The position numbers and the translations under genes were made by a program. This document shows, piece by piece, positions 1-5,637 of a stretch of DNA of 6,652 bases (positions are counted from its first letter, which is position 1; each line of letters starts with the position of its first letter). The notes below the pieces were generated by a model. That model searched no databases and was not told the origin of the DNA. It worked only from the letters and a program-made list of their open reading frames with translations. This DNA comes from Rhodospirillales bacterium. Lineage in GTDB: Bacteria; Pseudomonadota; Alphaproteobacteria; Acetobacterales; Acetobacteraceae. The stretch spans positions 1-6,652 of the forward strand of contig JAGWIE010000077.1 of assembly GCA_028866445.1 (NCBI GenBank). Direction: 5' to 3'.

Positions 1-51
1 CAGCATGGGGATTGCACCACGGGGTTCGCCAGCGCATATGCGGAGATCATC
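1..51. other. Short upstream stretch before metX
   Basis: This edge fragment is too short to assign to a gene. The metX reading frame stays open back to the first base but has no start codon before position 52. I see no stop in any of the three forward frames here, so the end of an upstream gene is not visible. A minus-strand ATG at 37-35 or 6-4 could begin a divergent gene, but neither has a convincing ribosome site. No SAM-riboswitch-like structure, which often precedes met genes in alphaproteobacteria, can be recognised in the part present. Confidence 0.4.
42..45 (+). promoter_or_regulatory. Ribosome binding site of metX
   Basis: GGAG lies six bases before the ATG at 52. It supports that start, and no other start codon exists in frame upstream within the window. 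Confidence 0.65.
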
Positions 52-1194
52 ATGGACCAGCCTTCGGCCAGCACCGATTTTCCGCATCAAAGCGTCACCT
101 TCCCAGAAGGTGTGGCGCTGGATTGTGGCCGGGTTCTGCCCAGCGTAACAGTGGCCTACCGCACTTACGGCACGCTGAACGCCAAAAAAAGCAACGCCAT
201 TCTCGTTTGCCACGCCCTTACGGGGGATCAATATGTGGCCGAGCAGAACCCTGAAACCGGCCGCCCCGGCTGGTGGAACAGCGTTGTGGGGCCAGGGGCG
301 GCCATCGACACGGAAAAATATTTCGTCATCTGCACCAATGTGCTGGGCGGCTGCATGGGCTCCACTGGCCCGCGCTCACCCCATGCGGAAAAGCCTGGCA
401 GGCTATGGGGCACGGATTTTCCCGTCATCACCATCGACGACATGGTACGGGTGCAGAAGCGGCTGGTGGAGCATTTCGGTATCGCCAAACTATTCGCGGT
501 CATCGGCGGTTCCATGGGCGGTATGCAGGTGCTCTCCTGGGCGGTGCAGTTTCCGGAAATGGTGTTCGCCGCCGTGCCCATCGCCACGGCTTATTATCAT
601 TCGGCGCAAAACATCGCCTTTCACGAGATCGGCCGGCAGGCGATCTTCGCGGACCCATGCTTTCGGAACGGCAATTACTGGGAAGAGGGCGTGCGGCCGG
701 AGCGGGGCCTCGCCGTGGCGCGGATGACAGCGCATATCACTTATGTTTCCGAAGAAGCGCTTACCCGCAAATTCGGCCGCAAGCTGCAAAACGCTGAAGG
801 GCTTTCAACCCTTGGCGAGCAATTCGCGGTGGAAAGCTACCTGCAATACCAGGGCAGTTCCTTCGTACAACGCTTCGATGCGAATGCTTACCTCACCATC
901 ACCAGGGCGACAGATCTGTTCGATATGGCAGCCGAGCATGGCGGCGCGTTGGCTGATGCCTTCCGTGGCGTGAAGGCGCGGTTCCTGCTCGTTTCCTTCT
1001 CGTCAGACTGGCTGTTTCCCACGGCGCAATCGCGCGTCATTGCCCGCGCGCTCAACCATGCGGCGGTGAATGTGTCGTTCGTAGAGGTGCAATCCGATAA
1101 AGGGCATGACGCCTTCCTGCTGGATGAGCCGGATTTCCATGCCACTTTGCGCGGGTTTCTGGTCGGCTGCGCCGAACATGCAGGGCTTTCATGA
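52..1194 (+). CDS. metX: Homoserine O-acyltransferase MetX (probably acetyltransferase)
   Basis: This cytoplasmic enzyme activates homoserine at its hydroxyl group, using acetyl-CoA or succinyl-CoA, as the first committed step of methionine synthesis. The 380-residue alpha/beta-hydrolase-fold protein has the normal family length. HALTGD (54-59) begins the fold's core and GGCMGSTGP (99-107) is the family signature. The catalytic triad is nucleophile Ser154 in GGSMGG (152-157), Asp319 in SSDW and His352 in KGHD. The segment YQGSSFVQRFDANAYL (266-281) is also typical of MetX. The gene overlaps metW downstream by ATGA, the classic metX-metW arrangement. Acyl specificity cannot be read with certainty: MetX proteins paired with MetW in Pseudomonas use succinyl-CoA, while GGCMGSTGP looks more like acetyltransferases as I remember them. 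A run of seven A at 184-190 is a minor oddity. The family call is very secure and the donor is only inferred. Confidence 0.96.
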   Translation: MDQPSASTDFPHQSVTFPEGVALDCGRVLPSVTVAYRTYGTLNAKKSNAILVCHALTGDQYVAEQNPETGRPGWWNSVVGPGAAIDTEKYFVICTNVLGGCMGSTGPRSPHAEKPGRLWGTDFPVITIDDMVRVQKRLVEHFGIAKLFAVIGGSMGGMQVLSWAVQFPEMVFAAVPIATAYYHSAQNIAFHEIGRQAIFADPCFRNGNYWEEGVRPERGLAVARMTAHITYVSEEALTRKFGRKLQNAEGLSTLGEQFAVESYLQYQGSSFVQRFDANAYLTITRATDLFDMAAEHGGALADAFRGVKARFLLVSFSSDWLFPTAQSRVIARALNHAAVNVSFVEVQSDKGHDAFLLDEPDFHATLRGFLVGCAEHAGLS

Positions 1195-1808
1195 GCGGCG
1201 AGAGAAAAATCCGTGTCGACCTAGCGTTGATCGCCGGCATGGTGCAGCCCGGCTCGCGCGTGCTGGATGTTGGTTGTGCCGAGGGCCAGCTTATCGAGCA
1301 TCTCACCAGGGCAAAAAACTGCGATGCGCGTGGTATCGAGATCGACATGGAAGAGGTACAGCGCGCCATCGCCCATGGTCTGCCGGTAATGCAGGGCGAC
1401 GCGGACACCGAGCTTGTAACCTATCCTGACGCCGCGTTCGACTATGTGATTCTTTCCCGTACCTTGCAGGCAGTGGAACAGCCGCGCGAAGTGCTACGGC
1501 AGATGCTGCGCATTTCAACCCATGCCATCGTTTCGTTTCCAAATTTCGGGCATTGGAACCTGCGCCTGCAACTGCTCACCCGCGGGCGGATGCCGATGAC
1601 CGCGGGCTGGAACCGCATGTGGTACGAAACGCCGAATATCCACCCCTGCACCATCAAGGATTTCTTCGCCCTGTGCGCGATGGACGGCTATGTGGTGGAG
1701 GACTGGCTGGCGGCTGATGAGCAGGGCCTGCGAACGCCCTGGCGTCGCTCGCAGCGTTTGGCCAATCTCTTTGGCGAGCAAGGGCTGTTCCTGCTCCGCA
1801 AGGCGTAA
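1191..1808 (+). CDS. metW: Methionine biosynthesis protein MetW
   Basis: MetW is a small methyltransferase-fold protein encoded next to metX and needed for, or supportive of, homoserine acylation in several proteobacteria. Its exact chemistry is not well defined. The 205-residue product has a class I SAM-binding motif, VLDVGCAEG (24-32), where the third glycine of the usual GCGxG pattern is Ala. A beta-2 acidic motif, GIEID, lies at 48-52. Family signatures follow: VILSRTLQAV (86-95), SFPNFGHW (115-122) and, further on, WYETPNIHPCTIKDF. The start codon overlaps the metX stop (ATGA, 1191-1194), and only a weak purine stretch (CAGGG) precedes it, so translational coupling to metX is likely. It ends seven bases before the stop of the convergent RlpA-like gene. 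The family identity is clear; a real methyl-transfer reaction is not established here. Confidence 0.95.
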   Translation: MSGERKIRVDLALIAGMVQPGSRVLDVGCAEGQLIEHLTRAKNCDARGIEIDMEEVQRAIAHGLPVMQGDADTELVTYPDAAFDYVILSRTLQAVEQPREVLRQMLRISTHAIVSFPNFGHWNLRLQLLTRGRMPMTAGWNRMWYETPNIHPCTIKDFFALCAMDGYVVEDWLAADEQGLRTPWRRSQRLANLFGEQGLFLLRKA

Positions 1809-1818
1809 GCCCCGCTTA
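1806..1818. repeat. Small dyad spanning two convergent stop codons
   Basis: TAAGC-CCC-GCTTA is a perfect five-base inverted repeat with a three-base centre. The left TAA is the metW stop and the right TTA is the stop of the minus-strand lipoprotein gene. No T-run follows on either strand, so it is not a recognisable intrinsic terminator, and two facing TAA stops account for part of the symmetry. Confidence 0.3.
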
Positions 1819-2310
1819 GTTTCTATCCACCAGCATCACCGGGGTCACGCTCACGCGGGCAACCCCCATGCTCACCACGCCAAGCTCTTCCGCCGCGCCC
1901 TCGGAGAGGTCGAGAATCCGATGGTTGTGCGGCATACAATCATCGACTTTCACCACAACCGAGCGGCTTGAATTGCCCAGAAGGGCGACGCGCACGCGGG
2001 TGCCGAGCGGAATGGTGTGTGAAGCGGCGGTCATGCCCCAGCCCGTAAAATGATCGCCGGTGCAGGTGCGGTGCAAGCCGGGTCCAGCCCTGTACCAGGA
2101 GGCTGTCCCGGTCATTGCCGGGCCAGCCTCTACCAAGGCGGGTTCGACCTTTGCCGCGGCGGGGGCAGGGGTAGGCCGGGTAATGCTGGCTTGCGGCGCT
2201 GGAACAGGCTGGGTTGCGCAGGCGCTCAACAGGCCAGCGAGCAATGTCACCATAAGGCGGGGAAATAAGGCACGGGCCGTCCGGCATGGCTGGTAAGCGG
2301 TCAGTTCCAT
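1816..2310 (-). CDS. RlpA-like double-psi beta-barrel lipoprotein
   Basis: This is a predicted outer-membrane-anchored periplasmic lipoprotein with an RlpA-type domain. RlpA proteins bind, and in Pseudomonas cleave, septal peptidoglycan lacking stem peptides. From the preferred ATG at 2310 the product has 164 residues. It shows a basic N-terminus, a hydrophobic segment (19-28) and a lipobox Leu28-Ser29-Ala30-Cys31. Ala at +2 is consistent with outer-membrane sorting. A Pro/Ala-rich linker (35-66) leads to the barrel (about 68-158): GTASWY (68-73), MTAASHTIPLGTRV (93-106), VVVKVDDC (118-125) and RILDLSEGAAEELG (131-144). The usual DRGP motif reads DDCMP, the usual TAAH reads TAAS, and Cys83 and Cys125 could pair. 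There is no C-terminal SPOR domain. An in-frame extension to 2409 is open but would bury the signal peptide. An ATG at 2253 is an alternative start just before the hydrophobic segment. Lytic activity is doubtful; family placement is good. Confidence 0.85.
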   Translation of the reverse strand: MELTAYQPCRTARALFPRLMVTLLAGLLSACATQPVPAPQASITRPTPAPAAAKVEPALVEAGPAMTGTASWYRAGPGLHRTCTGDHFTGWGMTAASHTIPLGTRVRVALLGNSSRSVVVKVDDCMPHNHRILDLSEGAAEELGVVSMGVARVSVTPVMLVDRN

Positions 2311-2327
2311 GAATTCTCTGTTAGGCT

Positions 2328-2342
2328 CAATTGCGGCAATTG
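2328..2342. promoter_or_regulatory. 15-bp perfect dyad, possible operator
   Basis: CAATTGC-G-GCAATTG is a perfect seven-base inverted repeat around a single G, made of two CAATTG palindromes three bases apart. It lies in the 92-bp spacer between the divergent lipoprotein and transporter genes, 18 bp from the former start and 60 bp from the latter. Such a dyad between divergent genes, one a metal-type transporter, suggests a repressor or activator site. It does not match the Fur, Mur, MntR or Irr consensus sequences as I know them, so the regulator is unknown. A chance origin cannot be excluded. Confidence 0.35.
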
Positions 2343-2393
2343 CATGGCAGCGGGTTGGATTCCTACTTGAAATCTGCCGTCTATGGTGTGGCC

Positions 2394-2400
2394 GGGGGTG
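2394..2400 (+). promoter_or_regulatory. Probable ribosome binding site of NRAMP-like gene
   Basis: GGGGGTG ends two bases before the ATG at 2403. The GGGGG core is four to five bases away, a slightly short but workable spacing. It favours this ATG over the in-frame TTG at 2331, which would also place the 15-bp dyad across the coding start. Confidence 0.45.
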
Positions 2401-2402
2401 AA

Positions 2403-3710
2403 ATGACAATTCAAATTGATGATTCGGAAACGCAAGGGCCCAGCCCCGCCGTTGGCCCCAGCCGCCCTTATCTGTTCAAGCTGCTGGGGCCGGGGCTTAT
2501 CACTGGCGCGTCGGATGACGACCCCAGCGGCATTGCCACCTACTCCCAGGCAGGAGCGGCGTTCTCCTACGGGCTGAGCTGGGCAATGCTGGTCTCCTAC
2601 CCGCTGATGGTGGCGGTGCAGATGATCAGCGCGCGGATCGGCCGCACCACGGGCCGCGGCATCGCTGGCGTATTGCGGCTGCATTATCCCCAATGGCTGC
2701 TTAACGGGGTGGTGGCGCTGCTGCTCGTTGCCAATGTCATAAATTTAGGTGCGGACCTTGGTGCCATGGCGGACGCCGCGGCGCTGCTGCTGCCAGCACC
2801 TCTCGCGCTCTATGTGTTACTGTTCGCTGCAGTCTGCGTGTCGATGCAGATTTTCATGCAATACACACGTTACGTGGCAGCTTTGAAATGGCTGACGGTG
2901 GCGTTGTTCGCTTATTTCGGTGTGCTGCTGGTGGTGCATGTAAACTGGCGGGAACTGTTGGCTGGGTTGTTCCTGCCGCGTTTCAGCATCAAAGGGGCGT
3001 ATCTCACCACGCTGGTGGCAATTTTGGGTACCACCATCAGCCCTTATCTGTTTTTTTGGCAAGCGTCTGAAGAGGCTGAGGATTCAAGGGTGAGCCCAAG
3101 CCGGCTCGATCTGGTGGACGCACCATCACAGGGGCCAGCAGCATTGCGGCGCATCGAGATCGACACGGTCGTTGGCATGGGTTTTTCCAATCTGGTGGCG
3201 CTGGCCATCATCATTACAACGGCGGCCACACTCCACACGCATGGCATCACCAACATCCAAACCTCGGCTCAGGCTGCTGCCGCGTTGCGCCCATTGGCCG
3301 GAAAATTCGCGGCCGCGGTGTTTGCGGTCGGCATCATCGGCACCGGGCTGTTGGCGGTGCCGGTGCTCGCGGGCTCAGCCGCCTATGCCATTGGCGAGGC
3401 GCGGCAATGGCCCACCGGCCTCGCGCGGCGGCCAAAAGAGGCACAGGCATTTTATGCCACGCTGGTCATTGCCACGATGGTCGGCATGATCATCAATTTC
3501 GCGCCGATCGACCCGATTAAAGCGTTGTTCTGGAGCGCTGTCATCAACGGCGTGGTGGCGGTGCCGGTGATGGTGGTGATGATGCTGCTTACCGCGCGGC
3601 CGGATATCATGGGGCAATTCGTGGTGAGCGGCGCGCTAAAATTTTTCGGCTGGCTGGCAACGGGCCTCATGGGAGTGGTGGTCGTCGCCATGCTGGCGCT
3701 TATGGTCTAA
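2403..3710 (+). CDS. NRAMP-superfamily divalent cation transporter, non-canonical motifs
   Basis: This inner-membrane SLC11/NRAMP-like protein of 435 residues probably imports a divalent cation, coupled or not to protons. A short cytoplasmic N-terminus precedes about eleven membrane segments, roughly at 29-52, 60-80, 99-122, 131-153, 158-180, 199-221, 255-277, 301-330, 348-366, 372-396 and 414-435. The segment from GPGLITGAS through DDDPSG (29-43) is the broken helix 1, but it reads DPSG where canonical NRAMPs have DPGN. Helix 6 reads TTISPYLFF (210-218) instead of the A/M-P-H motif, so the metal-coordinating Met and the His are absent. ISARIGRTTGRGI (75-87) matches the conserved helix 2 end. 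An extended hydrophilic loop (220-254) follows helix 6. These changes place it with NRAMP-related outgroup proteins, some of which carry Mg2+; Mn2+ or Fe2+ transport should not be assumed. It lies 73 bp before ilvD on the same strand. Confidence 0.9.
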   Translation: MTIQIDDSETQGPSPAVGPSRPYLFKLLGPGLITGASDDDPSGIATYSQAGAAFSYGLSWAMLVSYPLMVAVQMISARIGRTTGRGIAGVLRLHYPQWLLNGVVALLLVANVINLGADLGAMADAAALLLPAPLALYVLLFAAVCVSMQIFMQYTRYVAALKWLTVALFAYFGVLLVVHVNWRELLAGLFLPRFSIKGAYLTTLVAILGTTISPYLFFWQASEEAEDSRVSPSRLDLVDAPSQGPAALRRIEIDTVVGMGFSNLVALAIIITTAATLHTHGITNIQTSAQAAAALRPLAGKFAAAVFAVGIIGTGLLAVPVLAGSAAYAIGEARQWPTGLARRPKEAQAFYATLVIATMVGMIINFAPIDPIKALFWSAVINGVVAVPVMVVMMLLTARPDIMGQFVVSGALKFFGWLATGLMGVVVVAMLALMV

Positions 3711-3783
3711 CCTCTTCTGCATTTTACCTTTGGGCGCAACGGGCCTAATTATAAGCAAAACGCCTGTTTCTGGAGATGCCGCC
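3711..3783 (+). promoter_or_regulatory. Spacer before ilvD with possible weak promoter
   Basis: The 73-bp gap is locally AT-rich (around 3746-3760) against a GC-rich background. TTACCT (3724-3729) and AATTAT (3747-3752) are 17 bases apart and could act as -35 and -10 elements, which would start the transcript near 3759. The match is only three of six and four of six. No hairpin with a T-run is visible, so read-through from the transporter gene is equally possible. No leader peptide rich in Val, Leu or Ile is seen. Confidence 0.25.
3772..3775 (+). promoter_or_regulatory. Ribosome binding site of ilvD
   Basis: GGAG sits eight bases upstream of the ATG at 3784, an ideal spacing. It decides the start against an in-frame TTG at 3730 that would add 18 unrelated residues and break alignment with E. 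coli IlvD. Confidence 0.75.
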
Positions 3784-5628
3784 ATGCCCGCCTATCGTTC
3801 CCGCACCACCACCCACGGCCGCAACATGGCTGGCGCCCGCGGTTTGTGGCGCGCCACCGGCATGACAGATGCGGATTTCGGTAAGCCGATCATCGCCGTG
3901 GTCAACAGCTTCACCCAGTTCGTGCCTGGCCATGTGCATTTGAAAGATCTCGGCCAGCTTGTGGCGCGCGAGATTGAGGCGGCCGGCGGTGTGGCCAAGG
4001 AGTTCAACACCATTGCGGTGGATGACGGCATCGCAATGGGGCATGACGGCATGCTCTACTCGCTGCCCTCGCGCGAGCTGATTGCGGATTCCGTGGAGTA
4101 CATGGTGAATGCCCATTGCGCCGATGCGATGGTGTGCATCTCCAATTGCGACAAGATCACGCCCGGCATGTTGATGGCGAGCCTGCGGTTGAACATTCCC
4201 TCCGTGTTCGTCTCCGGCGGGCCGATGGAGGCTGGCAAGGTCGTTGTTAAAGGCAAGGCGCGCGCGCTGGACCTCGTGGATGCCATGGTTGTGGCCGCCG
4301 ATGACAGCTACTCGGACGAGGAAGTGAAAACCATTGAGCGTTCGGCCTGCCCCACCTGCGGCTCGTGTTCTGGCATGTTCACCGCCAATTCCATGAACTG
4401 TCTTACCGAGGCGCTGGGGCTCTCTTTGCCCGGCAATGGCTCTACTTTGGCCACCCACGCTGACCGCGAGAAGCTGTTCCGCGAGGCCGGGCACTTAATT
4501 GTGGACCTCGCCCGCCGTTGGTACGAGCAGGACGATGCCACTGCCCTGCCGCGTGGCATCGCCAGCTTCAAGGCCTTCGAGAACGCGATGAGCCTGGATA
4601 TCGCCATGGGCGGCTCCACCAATACGGTGCTGCATCTGCTGGCCGCCGCCCAGGAAGGCGGGGTGGATTTCACCATGGCGGATATCGACCGGCTTTCCCG
4701 CCGCGTGCCGTGTTTGTGCAAGGTCGCTCCAGCCAAGAACGATGTGCATATGGAAGATGTGCACCGCGCGGGCGGCATCATGTCCATCCTGGGGGAGCTG
4801 GAACGCGCCGGGCTGATCGACACCACCCTGCCCACCGTGCACGCCAAAACAATGGGCGAGGCACTGAACCGTTGGGACATTACCCGCACTAATTCTGAGG
4901 AGGTGAAAACCTTCTTCCGCGCCGCCCCTGGCGGGGTGCCAACCCAGGTTGCCTTCAGCCAGAATGAGCGTTGGGAGGAGCTGGATACGGACCGCCAGAC
5001 CGGTGTTATCCGGTCGGCTGAGCATCCGTTCTCGAAAGACGGTGGCCTCGCCGTGCTGTTCGGCAATCTGGCGCCAGAAGGCTGCATCGTGAAAACCGCT
5101 GGCGTGGATGAGAGCATTCTTACCTTCCACGGCACCGCGCGGGTGTTTGAGAGCCAGGATGCCTCGGTTTCCGCCATTCTGAACGGCCAGGTGAAAGCCG
5201 GAGAGGTCGTGGTGATCCGTTATGAAGGGCCGAAGGGCGGGCCGGGGATGCAGGAGATGCTCTACCCCACCAGCTATCTGAAATCGAAGGGCCTCGGCAA
5301 AGCCTGCGCGCTCATCACCGACGGCCGGTTCTCCGGCGGCACCTCGGGGCTTTCCATCGGTCATGTTTCGCCGGAAGCAGCCGAAGGCGGGCTGATCGGA
5401 TTGGTGGAAACCGGCGATGAAATCCTCATCGACATTCCCAATCGTGGCATCACGCTGAACGTGCCGGAGGATATTCTGGCCAAGCGCCGCGCCGCGCAGG
5501 ATGCAAAAGGCTGGAAACCAGCGGAAGCACGCAAGCGCAATGTCACCCCAGCATTGCGGGCCTATGCGGCCATGACCACCAACGCGGCCCGTGGCGCGGT
5601 GCGGGATGTAAGCCAGATCGAGCGGTAA
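3784..5628 (+). CDS. ilvD: Dihydroxy-acid dehydratase IlvD
   Basis: IlvD dehydrates 2,3-dihydroxy-isovalerate and 2,3-dihydroxy-3-methylvalerate to the corresponding 2-keto acids, the penultimate step to valine and isoleucine and the branch to leucine, in the cytoplasm. The 614-residue protein is of the long, E. coli-like type (616 there). Expected active-site residues fall at the same numbers: Mg2+ ligand Asp81 in VDDG, Cys122-Asp123-Lys124 in SNCDKITPG (Lys124 is the carbamylated lysine), Cys195 in CPTCGSC (189-195), Glu491 and the catalytic base Ser517 in GRFSGGTSG. The Fe-S cluster Cys positions are intact; cluster type (2Fe or 4Fe) cannot be decided by eye. The gene follows the transporter at 73 bp and ends nine bases before the convergent serine acetyltransferase gene. 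No other ilv gene is present here. Nothing suggests truncation or transfer, and base and codon style match the neighbours. Confidence 0.98.
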   Translation: MPAYRSRTTTHGRNMAGARGLWRATGMTDADFGKPIIAVVNSFTQFVPGHVHLKDLGQLVAREIEAAGGVAKEFNTIAVDDGIAMGHDGMLYSLPSRELIADSVEYMVNAHCADAMVCISNCDKITPGMLMASLRLNIPSVFVSGGPMEAGKVVVKGKARALDLVDAMVVAADDSYSDEEVKTIERSACPTCGSCSGMFTANSMNCLTEALGLSLPGNGSTLATHADREKLFREAGHLIVDLARRWYEQDDATALPRGIASFKAFENAMSLDIAMGGSTNTVLHLLAAAQEGGVDFTMADIDRLSRRVPCLCKVAPAKNDVHMEDVHRAGGIMSILGELERAGLIDTTLPTVHAKTMGEALNRWDITRTNSEEVKTFFRAAPGGVPTQVAFSQNERWEELDTDRQTGVIRSAEHPFSKDGGLAVLFGNLAPEGCIVKTAGVDESILTFHGTARVFESQDASVSAILNGQVKAGEVVVIRYEGPKGGPGMQEMLYPTSYLKSKGLGKACALITDGRFSGGTSGLSIGHVSPEAAEGGLIGLVETGDEILIDIPNRGITLNVPEDILAKRRAAQDAKGWKPAEARKRNVTPALRAYAAMTTNAARGAVRDVSQIER

Positions 5629-5637
5629 AGGTTACGT

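Noticed and set aside
1..51. SAM riboswitch upstream of metX
   Set aside because: Only 51 bases are visible and no conserved riboswitch core can be recognised; the region further upstream is outside the window.
184..190. A7 run in metX as a possible phase-variation tract
   Set aside because: It encodes Lys-Lys plus the first base of Ser in a variable surface region; seven A is short and I see no other sign of phase variation.
2331..2402. TTG start at 2331 for the transporter
   Set aside because: It would put the dyad at the coding start and add a non-conserved N-terminus. The ATG at 2403 has a G-rich Shine-Dalgarno-like sequence.
2311..2409. N-terminal extension of the RlpA-like gene to 2409
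   Set aside because: The added 33 residues are polar and would precede the lipoprotein signal, and the extension would overlap the divergent transporter start and dyad.
3375..3617. Minus-strand frame with a run of six His, looking like a metal-binding peptide next to a transporter
   Set aside because: The His run is the antisense reading of repeated GTG/ATG codons (Val/Met) in membrane helix 10 of the transporter, so it is a shadow.
3730..3783. TTG start at 3730 for ilvD
   Set aside because: The ATG at 3784 has GGAG at ideal spacing and gives exact residue-number agreement with E. coli IlvD.
3745..4494. 249-codon minus-strand open frame opposite the start of ilvD
   Set aside because: It is antisense to ilvD, has a His/Gly/Ala-rich composition with no domain, and its frame merely continues into another antisense open frame.
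4308..5364. Two long minus-strand open frames of 289 codons each, opposite ilvD
   Set aside because: They lie wholly antisense to a well-conserved ilvD gene, show low-complexity Ser/Arg/His/Gly-rich translations without recognisable domains, and arise from the GC-rich codon pattern of the sense strand.
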